Notes: generated by a model not told the origin, from the sequence alone. 36,315 bases of DNA from an uncultured Eubacteriales bacterium (GCA_903919045.1 CAIXGU010000009.1:1-36315), one strand, 5' to 3'; positions 1 through 9,211 are shown, counted from the stretch's first letter. Translations and numbers: made by a program.

Positions 1-531
1 CGGCGCAGGCTTCGCGGGCGCAGACGGGGCCGGGGCCTCGCCCTCCGGCTTCTTCTTCGGGATGCGCGTCGGGCGCTTCAGGAAGGAGTGCTTCGGCTCC
101 TTCGGCGGCGCCTTCGCCTCCGGTGCGGGCGCGCCCGCGGGACGGCGGCCCGTGTGGACCTCGCCCGCCTGGATGCGCCGGATCACCGGGAGCAGCCGCT
201 GCCCGAATTCCTCGTAGCAGTGCGTGCAGCCCAGCAGGCCGCGGGTCCGGAACTCCTCGAAGCTCGTGCCGCAGTAGGCGCAGCGCTCGCCCGTGAAGGC
301 CGACCCGGGGATCCCCGACATGCCGCCGGCCATCTGGAACAGGTTCAGGCCGCCGCCCCCGAAGGGCTCCGCGCCGAAGAAGCCGGACATCATGTCCCCG
401 GTCTCCCCGAGGTACCCCTGCTCCTTCGCGCACACGGGGCACAGGTCGATCCGGGTGGTCTTCCCGTTCACGTTCTGGGTGATGTGGACCGTGGCCTCCC
501 GCTTCCCGCAGGACGTGCACGCCATCGCCAT
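1..531 (-). CDS. mcsA: McsA-like protein (UvrB/UvrC-motif zinc protein), C-terminus cut by window edge
   Basis: Reverse frame from ATG at 531 reads MAMACTSCGKREATVHITQNVNGKTTRIDLCPVCAKEQG...CAYCGTSFEEFRTRGLLGCTHCYEEFGQRLLPVIRRIQ; CXXC pairs typical of McsA; directly downstream of ctsR. Confidence 0.9.
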   Translation of the reverse strand, partial: MAMACTSCGKREATVHITQNVNGKTTRIDLCPVCAKEQGYLGETGDMMSGFFGAEPFGGGGLNLFQMAGGMSGIPGSAFTGERCAYCGTSFEEFRTRGLLGCTHCYEEFGQRLLPVIRRIQAGEVHTGRRPAGAPAPEAKAPPKEPKHSFLKRPTRIPKKKPEGEAPAPSAPAKPAP

Positions 532-544
532 CGCTCTCGCCTCC

Positions 545-1006
545 TCACGCCACGTACAGGCTCGCCAGCATATGCTTCAGGATGCTCATCCGGACCCGGT
601 CGCGCAGCTCCGGGGGGACCTCCGCGAGCGCCCGGTCGGACAGGGCGGACAGGAACAGGATCCGGGTCGTCCGGTCGAGGGCGCCGTGGTCGGCGAGGTG
701 CTCGACGAGCAGCTGCGCGCCGTGCGACGACAGCCGGTCCCCCGCCGCGGACAGCACGTGCGCCGCATAGGCGTCCGGGCCGCCCTCCGTCACGCGCCGG
801 ATGCGGATCCAGCCGCCCCCGCCGCGCCGGCTCTCCACGTAGTACCCCTGGCCGCTCGAGAACCGCGTCGCGATAACGTAGGAGATCTGCGAAGGCACGC
901 AGTGCACGCGCCCGGCGAGCTCGTTCCGCGTCGTCTCGAGCCGCCCGTCGTTCTCCTCGATCATCTGCTTGATCATGCCTTCGATCAGGTCGCTCAGGCT
1001 GGGCAT
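545..1006 (-). CDS. ctsR: CtsR family transcriptional repressor of class III stress genes
   Basis: MPSLSDLIEGMIKQMIEENDGRLETTRNELAGRVHCVPSQISYVIATRFSSGQGYYVESRRGGGGWIRI is a characteristic CtsR N-terminus. Confidence 0.95.
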   Translation of the reverse strand: MPSLSDLIEGMIKQMIEENDGRLETTRNELAGRVHCVPSQISYVIATRFSSGQGYYVESRRGGGGWIRIRRVTEGGPDAYAAHVLSAAGDRLSSHGAQLLVEHLADHGALDRTTRILFLSALSDRALAEVPPELRDRVRMSILKHMLASLYVA

Positions 1007-1024
1007 GGGGGTCGTCTCCTTGTC

Positions 1025-1041
1025 TTTGTCTTTCTTTGTCC
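1025..1041 (-). promoter_or_regulatory. Candidate CtsR operator (divergent heptad direct repeat)
   Basis: Minus strand GGACAAA-GAA-AGACAAA; same 7-3-7 direct-repeat layout as the consensus RGTCAAANANRGTCAAA, with T to A at the same position in both heptads. Lies between the predicted -10 and the ctsR start. Confidence 0.6.
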
Positions 1042-1051
1042 TTCTAGGGCC

Positions 1052-1080
1052 ATCCTATCACCCCGCCGGCCGCCGCGCAA
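1052..1080 (-). promoter_or_regulatory. Predicted ctsR promoter
   Basis: Minus strand TTGCGC (1075-1080) - 17 bp - TAGGAT (1052-1057). Confidence 0.5.
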
Positions 1081-1122
1081 GGCGCGGGGAGCCGGTCGCG
1101 GCGTTCCGTCACGCAGGTGACG

Positions 1123-2553
1123 CTAGCTTTCCGACGGGGTCCCTTCGGGAATCGCGGCCGGCGCGGGGGCGTCCTCGCGGCGGTTCACGAGGTCGTGGAT
1201 CCAGCGCTTCGAGAGGAAGCGCGCGAGGCTGGTCACGAGCTTCAGGAGCTCGTCGGAGGTCGCGGCGAGGTACACGGCCCAGAGCGGCCAGTGGAGGACC
1301 AGCCCGCCGTAGAGGGCGAGCGGGATCGAGAGCACGTACATCGGCACGGTGTCGAGGAGCATCGCGACGAGCGTGTCGCCGCCGCCGCGCAGGACGCCGA
1401 CGATCGAGGCGACGGAGAACGACTTGAGGAACAGCGTCGCCGCGCCGAGGGCGACGAGCAGCATCGCGTTGTCGCGGACGGCGCCCGAGACGCCGAAGAG
1501 GACCATGGCGAGCGGACGCGCGAGGAAGACGAGCGCGCCGACGGCGAGGCCCGTGATCGGCGCGATGACCATGCTGAGGCCGCCGTAGCGGTACGCCAGG
1601 TCGCGGCGGCCCGCGCCGATCTGCTTGCCGACGAGCGCGGCGGTCGCGTTGCCGATGCCGATCGCGAAGACGAAGGCGAGGCGGTCGATCGCCGAGAAGA
1701 CGCCCAGCGCGTCGGCGACGTCGGTGCCCATGCGCGCGTAGATGGCCGGATACACTGTCGTGCCGAGCACCCAGAAGCCCTCGTTGGCCATCACGGGCAG
1801 CGACACGCGCATCGTCTCGAAGAAGAATTCCTTCTTCACGACGAAGACGTCGCGCAGCCGGACGGCGGCCGGCAGGCGGCGGCCGTACACGATCCAGAGC
1901 GTGATGCCGAGCTCGACGACGCGGGCGACGAGCGTCGCGGTCGCCGACCCGACGACGCCCATCTTCGGGAAGCCGAGGAGGCCGTGGATCAGGATGTAGT
2001 TCAGGGCCGTGTTGAGCCCGAGGGCGACCATTGTCGAGAGGAGCGGGGCGCGCGCGTGTTCGGTGCTGCGCATCGCGCCGTAGAAGAGGAAGGAGATCGC
2101 GGTGAGCGGATAGGACGGGGCGATGCGCAGCAGGAACGACGCGCCGAGATCGACGACGGTCGGGTCGTCCGTGAAGATGCGCATGAGGGCCGACGGGAAC
2201 GCGAGCGTGACGGCCATGAAGGCCAGCGACAGCCCGAGGCTGAGCAGCAGGCCGAGCCCGGCGGCGCGGCGCACGCCCTCGAGGTCCCGCTTGCCCCAGT
2301 ACTGGGCGACGAAGACCGAGACGCCGCTCGAGACGCCGAACAGGAAGATCGCGAGGACGAAGTAGGAGGAGTTCGCGAGCGAGACGGCGGCGAGCGCGCC
2401 GGGTCCGATGCCGCCGACGAAGGCCTGGTCGATCAGGTTGAGGCTCGCGCTGATCAGGGCCTGGACGGTGATCGGGGCGGCGATCGCGACCAGGGACCGG
2501 TAGTAGTCCCGGTCCCCGGAGAGGTGTCGGCGGATCCTGTTCGTCGTTTCCAT
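1123..2553 (-). CDS. MATE family efflux transporter
   Basis: METTNRIRRHLSGDRDYYRSLVAIAAPITVQALISASLNLIDQAFVGGIGPGALAAVSLAN...; multiple TM segments, MATE-type N-terminal motif. Confidence 0.9.
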   Translation of the reverse strand: METTNRIRRHLSGDRDYYRSLVAIAAPITVQALISASLNLIDQAFVGGIGPGALAAVSLANSSYFVLAIFLFGVSSGVSVFVAQYWGKRDLEGVRRAAGLGLLLSLGLSLAFMAVTLAFPSALMRIFTDDPTVVDLGASFLLRIAPSYPLTAISFLFYGAMRSTEHARAPLLSTMVALGLNTALNYILIHGLLGFPKMGVVGSATATLVARVVELGITLWIVYGRRLPAAVRLRDVFVVKKEFFFETMRVSLPVMANEGFWVLGTTVYPAIYARMGTDVADALGVFSAIDRLAFVFAIGIGNATAALVGKQIGAGRRDLAYRYGGLSMVIAPITGLAVGALVFLARPLAMVLFGVSGAVRDNAMLLVALGAATLFLKSFSVASIVGVLRGGGDTLVAMLLDTVPMYVLSIPLALYGGLVLHWPLWAVYLAATSDELLKLVTSLARFLSKRWIHDLVNRREDAPAPAAIPEGTPSES

Positions 2554-2614
2554 GGCCTGCCCATCTTACCACAAGGCCGGGCGCCTGCGCCCGGGGGCGG
2601 GGCGGCCGGTTCGG

Positions 2615-3379
2615 CTACTGCAGCGGCGCGTCGCCCTCGAGGCGGCGGATCGCGTTGGGCAGCGCGTCGCGGTGCGCGCTCGCGGGCTGGCCGGCGTTGC
2701 GGTGGTCGAACATCCGCGTGAAGCCCTCGAGGTCGTCCGCCTCGCGGTCGAGCGCTTCGCCCGTCGCGTGCGCCAGCGCCTGCGCGAAGTGCGCCGCACG
2801 CTCGGCCGACAGGTGCTTCGCCGCCCCACGCAGCAGTTCCGCGGCGTGCGGCAGGCAGAAGCCGCCGCAGGCGTGGAAGCGCGTGCGGAACTCCTTCTCC
2901 TCGAAGTACTGCCAGAGGATGACGTCGACGTACCGGTCCATGGTGAAGGCGATCCGCCCGCACATCGCGCACGAGGCGGTGCGCGCCTCGAGGCGCGCGG
3001 CGGCCTCGAGCAGGGCCTCCTTCCCGGAGCCGCCGCCCTTCGCGGCGTCCCGGACGCGCCGCAGCAGCCCGGCGGGCGCCGGGGCCTGCGCCGCCCGCGC
3101 GAGCGCCTCCTTCGCCTCGTCGAACGTCGCGACGGCGTGCGTGTGGTACATCAGGGCGAGGCCGAGCCGGTTCTCGCGGCGGTTGTAGAGCATCGCCGCA
3201 TGCTCGCGGCAGAACCCCTCGGCGTTCGTCGCCACGCGCACGTCGGGCTCCATGAGCGACGGGCCGAGGTAATAGGCCGTCAGGTCGTCGGAGAGCTTCC
3301 GGCGCATCCGGCACAGCGCGCATCCGCCCTCGTGCGCGAAGGCGTCGTTGACCGGGATCGTGTAGATGCGCTCCTTCAT
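2615..3379 (-). CDS. DUF6062-like cysteine-containing protein
   Basis: MKERIYTIPVNDAFAHEGGCALCRMRRKLSDDLTAYYLGPSLMEPDVRVATNAEGFCREHAAML; paired CxxC motifs. Confidence 0.75.
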   Translation of the reverse strand: MKERIYTIPVNDAFAHEGGCALCRMRRKLSDDLTAYYLGPSLMEPDVRVATNAEGFCREHAAMLYNRRENRLGLALMYHTHAVATFDEAKEALARAAQAPAPAGLLRRVRDAAKGGGSGKEALLEAAARLEARTASCAMCGRIAFTMDRYVDVILWQYFEEKEFRTRFHACGGFCLPHAAELLRGAAKHLSAERAAHFAQALAHATGEALDREADDLEGFTRMFDHRNAGQPASAHRDALPNAIRRLEGDAPLQ

Positions 3380-3431
3380 GCCGTCCTCCCCGCGTGTCCC
3401 GGGGCACCTATGCCGGCCGGGATCCTTCGTC

Positions 3432-3461
3432 TATTATAGGTCCCGGGGAGGCGCACGTCAT
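3432..3461. promoter_or_regulatory. Predicted divergent promoter with overlapping symmetric -10 elements
   Basis: CTATTATAG at 3431-3439 supplies TATTAT (plus) and TATAAT (minus). Minus strand also has ATGACG (3456-3461) with 17-bp spacing. Confidence 0.5.
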
Positions 3462-4479
3462 GGAGGTCCGCGGATTCCGGCTCGTCGAGCGGCCCGCCCG
3501 CACCGCGGGGGGCGCCGTCGGCCTGCCCTCCGTGACCGTGCGCGACGTCGCCGATCTCTCCCCGCGCGGCTTCGACCTCGCGGGCACGCTGACCTGCGGG
3601 CAGGCCTTCCGCTGGCGGGCGCTGCCGGACGGCCGCTTCGCCGGCGTCGTCGGCGGCCGGGCGTACGCGGCCTCCCTCGCGCGCGGCGGGCGCGACCTCG
3701 TCCTCGACGGCGCGACGGCCGAGGACTTCGCCGGCCCGCTCTTCGACCTCCTCGACCTCGGCCGCGACTACGCCCCGATCCTCGCGGCGTGCGCGACCGA
3801 CGATTACATGGAGCGGGCCATCGCCCGATGCGGCGGCATCCGCCTGCTCCGCCAGCCCTTCGCCGAGACCGTGTTCTCCTACATCCTGTCGGCGATGAAC
3901 GGCATCCCGCGGATCATGGGCCTCGTCGAGGCGCTGTCCGCCTCCTACGGCCGCCCCCTGCCCGGCTCCGCGCCGTTCGCGGGCGCCGGGCACGCGACGG
4001 CTCCCGACGGGTCGCTCTTCGCCTTCCCGACGACGGACGCCCTCGCGGACGCCGCCGCGCGGTGCCGCGGCCGGCTCGACGCCTGCCGCGCCGACGCGCT
4101 GTGCGGGAGCCCGTTCGCGGGCTACCGGTGCCCGCTGCTCCTGCGCGCGGCGCTCGCCCTGCGGGCCGGCGCGGTCCCGGACCCGACTGCGCTCGCCGGG
4201 ATGACGAAGGAGGCCGCCCGCAGGACGCTGCAGGCGCTGCCCGGCGTCGGGCCGAAGGTCGCGGACTGCACGCTCCTGTCCGCCGGACTGCGCACGGACG
4301 TCTGCCCCGTCGACCGCTGGGTCGAGCGGGTGCTCGTGACGCAGTACCTGGGAGGACCGGAGCGGATCGGGACGGTACGCGCGGACGACGTCCGACGCTT
4401 CGCGGAGGACCGCTTCGGGGCGTGGGTCGGGATCGCCCAGCTCTGGTTCTTCGCCTATGCGAGGTCCGGCGGGAGCTGA
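3460..4479 (+). CDS. 8-oxoguanine DNA glycosylase (OGG family, HhH-GPD)
   Basis: DLAGTLTCGQAFRWRALPDG; HhH motif LQALPGVGPKVADCTLLSAGLRTDVCPVDRWVERV. Confidence 0.9.
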   Translation: MEVRGFRLVERPARTAGGAVGLPSVTVRDVADLSPRGFDLAGTLTCGQAFRWRALPDGRFAGVVGGRAYAASLARGGRDLVLDGATAEDFAGPLFDLLDLGRDYAPILAACATDDYMERAIARCGGIRLLRQPFAETVFSYILSAMNGIPRIMGLVEALSASYGRPLPGSAPFAGAGHATAPDGSLFAFPTTDALADAAARCRGRLDACRADALCGSPFAGYRCPLLLRAALALRAGAVPDPTALAGMTKEAARRTLQALPGVGPKVADCTLLSAGLRTDVCPVDRWVERVLVTQYLGGPERIGTVRADDVRRFAEDRFGAWVGIAQLWFFAYARSGGS

Positions 4480-5534
4480 CCCTGCAGCGTCGGGCCCCCG
4501 ACGGGCGGCGGCTGCTGCGGCGGCCCCGGCGGCAGGTGCACGACGCGGCGGGCGCGGACGTCCACCTTCATCACGTTGATCGACGTGTACTTCTCGATGT
4601 CCTTCACGATGCGGTTCTGCGCCTCGCGCAGGACCTCCTGGGCGTTGAAGCCGTAGTACAGGGCGAGCTCGGCCTTCAGCTCGGCGCCGTACGCGTCGTT
4701 CCCCGCCTCGAAGCCGACCAGCCCGGCGACGCCCTTCACGCGGCGCAGGATCAGCTCGGCCATCGTGCGCAGCGCCTCGTCGGAGATCGTGTACTGCCCG
4801 AGGCTCGAGAAGGTCGGCCGGACGACCGTCCGTTCGGTCTCGAGGTGCGGAGGACCGGCGCCGCCGGCGGCGGCCTGCCGTTCGCGCCGACGCAGGAAGC
4901 GCGTCAGCGGTTCGGAGAAGTACCCGGAGAACTCGTGCTTGATCTCGAGGCTCGGGACCGGGATCGCATGCTTTCCTTCGCGCTGCCGCGTGCTCACGGC
5001 GGTGCGGATCTCGTCCTCGGTGCTGACGTCCTCGATGTGGATGCGCTCCGACACGGGCGGCAGCCAGAGGCTCTCGCAGATCCGGTCGACCATCCCGTCG
5101 GACGTGCCGAGGATCATGAGGCTCGCCGGCGCCTGCTCGACGAGCGAGCGGCGCATGACCGACGCGCGGCCCTCCTCGACGAAAAGCGCCTGCCGCACCG
5201 ATTCGAGGCGCGAGTCGGCGCGCTTGGCGGACAGGCCGGCGACGATGCGGCCGCCGTGGATCAGCAGGCCGTCGTCGATGATGTGGGCGATCCCCTGGGA
5301 GCGGGCGACCTTCAGGGCGCGCGTGCTCTTGCCCGTCCCGGACGACCCGATGAAGCCGACGGTCCGGATCAGGGCGAGCGCCTCGCGCATCGCCTTCTCC
5401 TCGTCGGCGGACAGGCTCAGGGCGGGTGCGCGCGCGACGCCCGCAATGCGCCCGATCGTGTCGCGGACGCCGAGGACCCGGCGCTCGCGCTCCGGTCCCT
5501 TCTCCTTCTCCCTGTCCTTGCCGGATTCCTTCAT
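4455..5534 (-). CDS. P-loop ATP-binding protein with C-terminal Asp23/Gls24-like domain
   Basis: N-terminal Walker A VGFIGSSGTGKST; C-terminal TISDEALRTMAELILRRVKGVAGLVGFEAG...ELALYYGFNAQEVLREAQNRIVKDIEKYTSINVMKVDVRARRV resembles Asp23/Gls24. Confidence 0.75.
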   Translation of the reverse strand: MKESGKDREKEKGPERERRVLGVRDTIGRIAGVARAPALSLSADEEKAMREALALIRTVGFIGSSGTGKSTRALKVARSQGIAHIIDDGLLIHGGRIVAGLSAKRADSRLESVRQALFVEEGRASVMRRSLVEQAPASLMILGTSDGMVDRICESLWLPPVSERIHIEDVSTEDEIRTAVSTRQREGKHAIPVPSLEIKHEFSGYFSEPLTRFLRRRERQAAAGGAGPPHLETERTVVRPTFSSLGQYTISDEALRTMAELILRRVKGVAGLVGFEAGNDAYGAELKAELALYYGFNAQEVLREAQNRIVKDIEKYTSINVMKVDVRARRVVHLPPGPPQQPPPVGGPTLQGQLPPDLA

Positions 5535-5565
5535 CCGAGACTCCCGCCGCCTCTATGGGCGCGCG

Positions 5566-6291
5566 TCAGGACTCCCAGTTGTGATAGACCTCCTGGACGT
5601 CGTCGTGCTCCTCGAGATGCTCGATCAGCTTCTCCAGCTTCTCGACCGTCTCGGCGTCCGTGACCTTCGTCCAGGTGACCGGGACCATCCGGACCGACCC
5701 GTCGAGGAAGGCATAGCCCTTCTTCTCGAGCGCCGCCTTGACCGCGTAGTAGTCCGCGGGCGCCGTCTCGATCGAATAGCCCTCCTCCTCCGCCGCGAAG
5801 TCCTCCGCGCCGGCATCCAGCGCGTCCGCCATCACGGCGTCCTCGTCCTCGCGTCCCTCGCGGTCGACGAGCAGCACGCCCTTCTCCTGGAAGAGGAAGG
5901 AGACGCAGCCGTTCGTCCCGAGGTTGCCGCCGTACTTGTCGAACGTGTGGCGGAGGTCGCCCGCGGTGCGGTTGCGGTTGTCAGTCGCGGTCTTCACGAC
6001 CACGGCGACGCCGCCCGGCCCGTATCCCTCGTAGGAGATCTCCTCGTAGTTCTCGCCGCCCTCGGCGCCCGCCGCCTTCTTGATGCTGCGCCAGATGTTG
6101 TCGTTGGGCATGTTGGCGGCCTTCGCCTTGGCGATCACGTCCTTGAGCTTGGTGTTCGCCTCGGGGTCGGCGCCGCCGCTCTTCACGGCGACCGCCAGCT
6201 CGCGGCCGATCTTCGTGAAGAGGCTGCCCCTCACGGCGTCCGCGGCGCCCTTGCGGCGTCGGATGTTCGCCCATTTGCTGTGTCCGGACAT
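5566..6291 (-). CDS. yebC: YebC/PmpR family transcriptional/translation-associated regulator
   Basis: MSGHSKWANIRRRKGAADAVRGSLFTKIGRELAVAVKSGGADPEANTKLKDVIAKAKAANMPNDNIWRSIKKA; SD AAGGAGGAATCG before ATG. Confidence 0.96.
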   Translation of the reverse strand: MSGHSKWANIRRRKGAADAVRGSLFTKIGRELAVAVKSGGADPEANTKLKDVIAKAKAANMPNDNIWRSIKKAAGAEGGENYEEISYEGYGPGGVAVVVKTATDNRNRTAGDLRHTFDKYGGNLGTNGCVSFLFQEKGVLLVDREGREDEDAVMADALDAGAEDFAAEEEGYSIETAPADYYAVKAALEKKGYAFLDGSVRMVPVTWTKVTDAETVEKLEKLIEHLEEHDDVQEVYHNWES

Positions 6292-6404
6292 CGATTCCTC
6301 CTTGTCGGGGGGGATTTGCCTATCCATTCTACCTTCCCGGGCCGTGCCGCCACAAGGGGCGGACGAGGTCCGCGGGGAGGCGGCCGCGGCGGACGCGGGA
6401 GCCG

Positions 6405-7097
6405 CTAGGGCCGAGCGGGCGGAACGGGCGGCGCGGGCGGCGCGAAGAGCCGGACGGGCGCGCCCGCTGCGTCGAGGACGGCCGGCGCGGCGCCGAGCGG
6501 TTCGAGCAGCGCGGCGCCTGCGGTCCAGTCCGCGAGCTGCCGTCGGAAAGCGTCCTCCGCGTCGGCGCGGACGAGCGCCGTGAACTCCGCGTCGATGCCG
6601 CAGGCGAGGTCGAGCAGGGCTGCGCCGGACCCCCGCATCCCGCGCTGCACGCGCTCGAGGTCGGCGTACGGTACGGTCGCGCGGAAGCGCGCGCACGGCG
6701 CCACGTCGATCGTCCCGGCCGCCTCGAGGACCGCGGATGCCGCCTGGCCGTAGGCGCGCACGAGCCCGCCCGTCCCGAGCGGCGTGCCGCCGTAATAGCG
6801 GACGACGACGACGCAGGCGTCCTCGAGGCCGCGATGCGTCAGGGCCTCCAGCACGGGCAGGCCCGCCGTGCCCGACGGCTCGCCGTCGTCGGAATGCTTC
6901 TGCAGGCGGCGTTCGCCGCCGAGGACGTACGCCGGGACGTGGTGGGTCGCGTCCGGGTATGCGGTCCGGACGCCCGCCAGGAACTCCGCCGCCTGGATCT
7001 CGTCGGCGACGGGGGCGCAGGCCGCGTGGAACACGGAGCGCCGCTCCTCGAGTCGGACCCGCGCCGCGCCGGCGACGGTCCGGTAGGGACCTCTCAT
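6405..7097 (-). CDS. YigZ/IMPACT family protein
   Basis: YVLGGERRLQKHSDDGEPSGTAGLPVLEALTHRGLEDACVVVVRYYGGTPLGTGGLVRAYGQAA. Confidence 0.95.
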   Translation of the reverse strand: MRGPYRTVAGAARVRLEERRSVFHAACAPVADEIQAAEFLAGVRTAYPDATHHVPAYVLGGERRLQKHSDDGEPSGTAGLPVLEALTHRGLEDACVVVVRYYGGTPLGTGGLVRAYGQAASAVLEAAGTIDVAPCARFRATVPYADLERVQRGMRGSGAALLDLACGIDAEFTALVRADAEDAFRRQLADWTAGAALLEPLGAAPAVLDAAGAPVRLFAPPAPPVPPARP

Positions 7098-7121
7098 GGG
7101 GGCGGGCGCTCCTTTACGGGA

Positions 7122-7535
7122 TCAGACGCACTCCTTGAACTTCTGGTAGGAGAGCATCAGCAGGGACTTGTCCTGGCTGTACGTGATCCGCTCGAGCGCC
7201 TCGTCGATCGTCAGGAACGCGCCCTCGACGAATTCCTGGTCGGGGTTCGGGACGACCTCCTCGGCGTCGGATTTCATGATGTACCACGTGATTTTGTTGC
7301 AGACCGGACGCTGCCGGGAGACCGAGAAGAACTCGTAGTTGGTCCGTCCGGCGGTGGCCACGATGCGGGCGCGGACGCCGGCCTCGGCGTTCACGCGGGA
7401 GACCGCCACGTCGTCCGGATAGTCCCCGTTGCGGATGACCCCCTTCGGGAACACCCATTCGCCCTTCTCGTTCTTGAGGACCAGGACCCGGTCGCCATGG
7501 AAGACGACGCCGCCGGCGCAGTTCCGAACCAGCAT
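7122..7535 (-). CDS. NUDIX hydrolase
   Basis: GGVVFHGDRVLVLKNEKGEWVFPKGVIRNGDYPDDVAVSRVNAEAGVRARIV; divergent Nudix-box layout. Confidence 0.8.
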   Translation of the reverse strand: MLVRNCAGGVVFHGDRVLVLKNEKGEWVFPKGVIRNGDYPDDVAVSRVNAEAGVRARIVATAGRTNYEFFSVSRQRPVCNKITWYIMKSDAEEVVPNPDQEFVEGAFLTIDEALERITYSQDKSLLMLSYQKFKECV

Positions 7536-7699
7536 GGAACTCCTCCTCTCGCGGGGGGCCGCCGCCCTTCCCGCCCTGTGCTTCCATTATACATGAAACC
7601 TTGGCGTCCCCTCCTCCTCCGGCGCCGCGGGAACTCCTCCGGCGCCGCGCGCGGCGCCCTCCGCGGAGCCTCCCGCGGACCCGGGCCGTCCGGCGAGGG

Positions 7700-7728
7700 T
7701 TGAGCCGGGGCGCGATTTCCGTTAGGAT
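7700..7728 (+). promoter_or_regulatory. Predicted promoter of the putative glycoside hydrolase
   Basis: TTGAGC (7700-7705) - 17 bp - TAGGAT (7723-7728). Confidence 0.45.
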
Positions 7729-7773
7729 GGCGTTGATGCGCGGAGCCGGGCCGGTTCCGCGAAGGAGGCTTCC

Positions 7774-9153
7774 ATGGATTCATCTCTGCGGCGCGCCGGA
7801 TCCCGGGGCGGTCGCCGGCGCTCCCCCTTCCTCGTGGTCCTGCTCTGCGTCGCCGTCGTCGCCGGCCTGGGAGGCTTCTCCCTCGGGTACTTCGACCTGG
7901 CCCCGACGCCCGGACCGACGGGCACGCCCGCGCCCACCGCGACGCCGACCCTCGACCCCGACCAGCCCACCCCGACGCCTAAGCCGACGGCGACCCCGAC
8001 GGTCGAGCCGACCCCGACCCCCGGCACCTACCCGACGCCGGACTTCTCGCAGAACCTCTCGGATCCGGCGGCGTTCTTCGGACCGCTGCCGACGGTCTCC
8101 GACCCGAAGCCCGCGCCGCACGTCAAGGTCCGCGCGCTCTACGTCGCCGGCGGCGTGAACATGTCGGCGAACCTCTCCCTGATCGAGAAGTCCGAGGACC
8201 TGAACACCGTCGTGGTCGACCTCAAGGAGTCCGACGGCGTCTACTTCGAGACGCAGAACGCGCTCGCGAAGGAGATCAAGGCCGTGAAGGGCGGACTGAC
8301 GCTGAAGTCGTTCGCCGCGAACTGCCACGCGCGGGGCGTCCGGGTGATCGGCCGCATCGTCGTCTTCAAGGACCCGATCCTCGCGGCGGCGCGTCCCGAC
8401 TGGTGCCTCAAGGATCAGTCCGGGAACGTGCTGAAGTTCACGAACGAGGGCGGGAACCCCTTCGTCAGCCCCTACCGCCAGGAGGTCTGGGACTACAACA
8501 TCGCCCTCGCCCAGGAGGCGATCGGCCTCGGCGTCGATGAGATCCAGTTCGACTACATCCGCTTCCCGACCGGTCCCACGAAGTCCGGCGCCGCCGTGTA
8601 CGTCGGCCCGTCGGGGATGGTCCCGACCCGCATCCAAGCGATCAACCGCTTCCTGGCGAAGGCGCGCATCCTGATCCAGGACAAGTACGGCGTGCCGTTC
8701 GGCGGGGACGTGTTCGGCATCATCCTGTCGAGCAAGACGGACAGCAAGAACCTCGGACAGGACTGGGCGACGATCGGCGTCGTGCCGGGGCTCGACAACC
8801 TCTGCCCGATGATCTACCCCTCGCACTACGCGAACAGCTCGACGACGCACTACTCCGGCAACGGGACGGGCACGTACCTGAACGGCACGCTCTACAAGAA
8901 GCCCGACCTCGAGCCGTACGGCGTCATGTACAACGCCCTGCTCCTCGGCAAGCCCGCGACGCAGCAGGCGGGCTTCTCGGCCGTGCGACCGTACCTGCAG
9001 GCCTTCACGGCGAGCTACCTGCCCTCCGGGTACTACCAGGACTACAAGGCGGAGCAGGTCGCGGCGCAGATCAAGGCGATCCGCGACGCCGGCTTCGACG
9101 AGTACATCTGCTGGAACTCGAAGGGGATCTACCCCGCCTCCGCCTTCCAATAG
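7774..9153 (+). CDS. Putative glycoside hydrolase (DUF4015-type) with N-terminal TM anchor and Pro/Thr-rich linker
   Basis: TM segment SPFLVVLLCVAVVAGLGGFSLGYF, TPTP linker, then KVRALYVAGGVNMSANLSLIEKSEDLNTVVVDLKESDGVYFETQ...GVDEIQFDYIRFPTGP. Confidence 0.85.
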   Translation: MDSSLRRAGSRGGRRRSPFLVVLLCVAVVAGLGGFSLGYFDLAPTPGPTGTPAPTATPTLDPDQPTPTPKPTATPTVEPTPTPGTYPTPDFSQNLSDPAAFFGPLPTVSDPKPAPHVKVRALYVAGGVNMSANLSLIEKSEDLNTVVVDLKESDGVYFETQNALAKEIKAVKGGLTLKSFAANCHARGVRVIGRIVVFKDPILAAARPDWCLKDQSGNVLKFTNEGGNPFVSPYRQEVWDYNIALAQEAIGLGVDEIQFDYIRFPTGPTKSGAAVYVGPSGMVPTRIQAINRFLAKARILIQDKYGVPFGGDVFGIILSSKTDSKNLGQDWATIGVVPGLDNLCPMIYPSHYANSSTTHYSGNGTGTYLNGTLYKKPDLEPYGVMYNALLLGKPATQQAGFSAVRPYLQAFTASYLPSGYYQDYKAEQVAAQIKAIRDAGFDEYICWNSKGIYPASAFQ

Positions 9154-9178
9154 GCGCCGCGTTCGCCTGGCAACGGAG

Positions 9179-9211
9179 AAGGCCCTGCGGAGGAGGATGC
9201 CGCAGGGCCTT
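9179..9211 (+). terminator. Rho-independent-like terminator
   Basis: AAGGCCCTGCGG-N9-CCGCAGGGCCTT, perfect 12-bp stem, 26 nt after the stop at 9153. Confidence 0.85.

Noticed and set aside
88-876. Long plus-strand ORF opposite mcsA/ctsR
   Set aside because: Arg/Pro/Ala-rich low-complexity translation opposite recognisable McsA/CtsR; typical high-GC antisense artefact.
1117-2721. 534-aa plus-strand ORF opposite the MATE gene
   Set aside because: Composition is D/E/R/A-rich with no recognisable motif; the opposite strand encodes a clear MATE transporter.
7613-7649. Direct repeat CTCCTCCGGCGCCGCG upstream of the DUF4015 gene
   Set aside because: Short, GC-biased two-copy repeat (about 21-bp period); could easily arise by chance or slippage.
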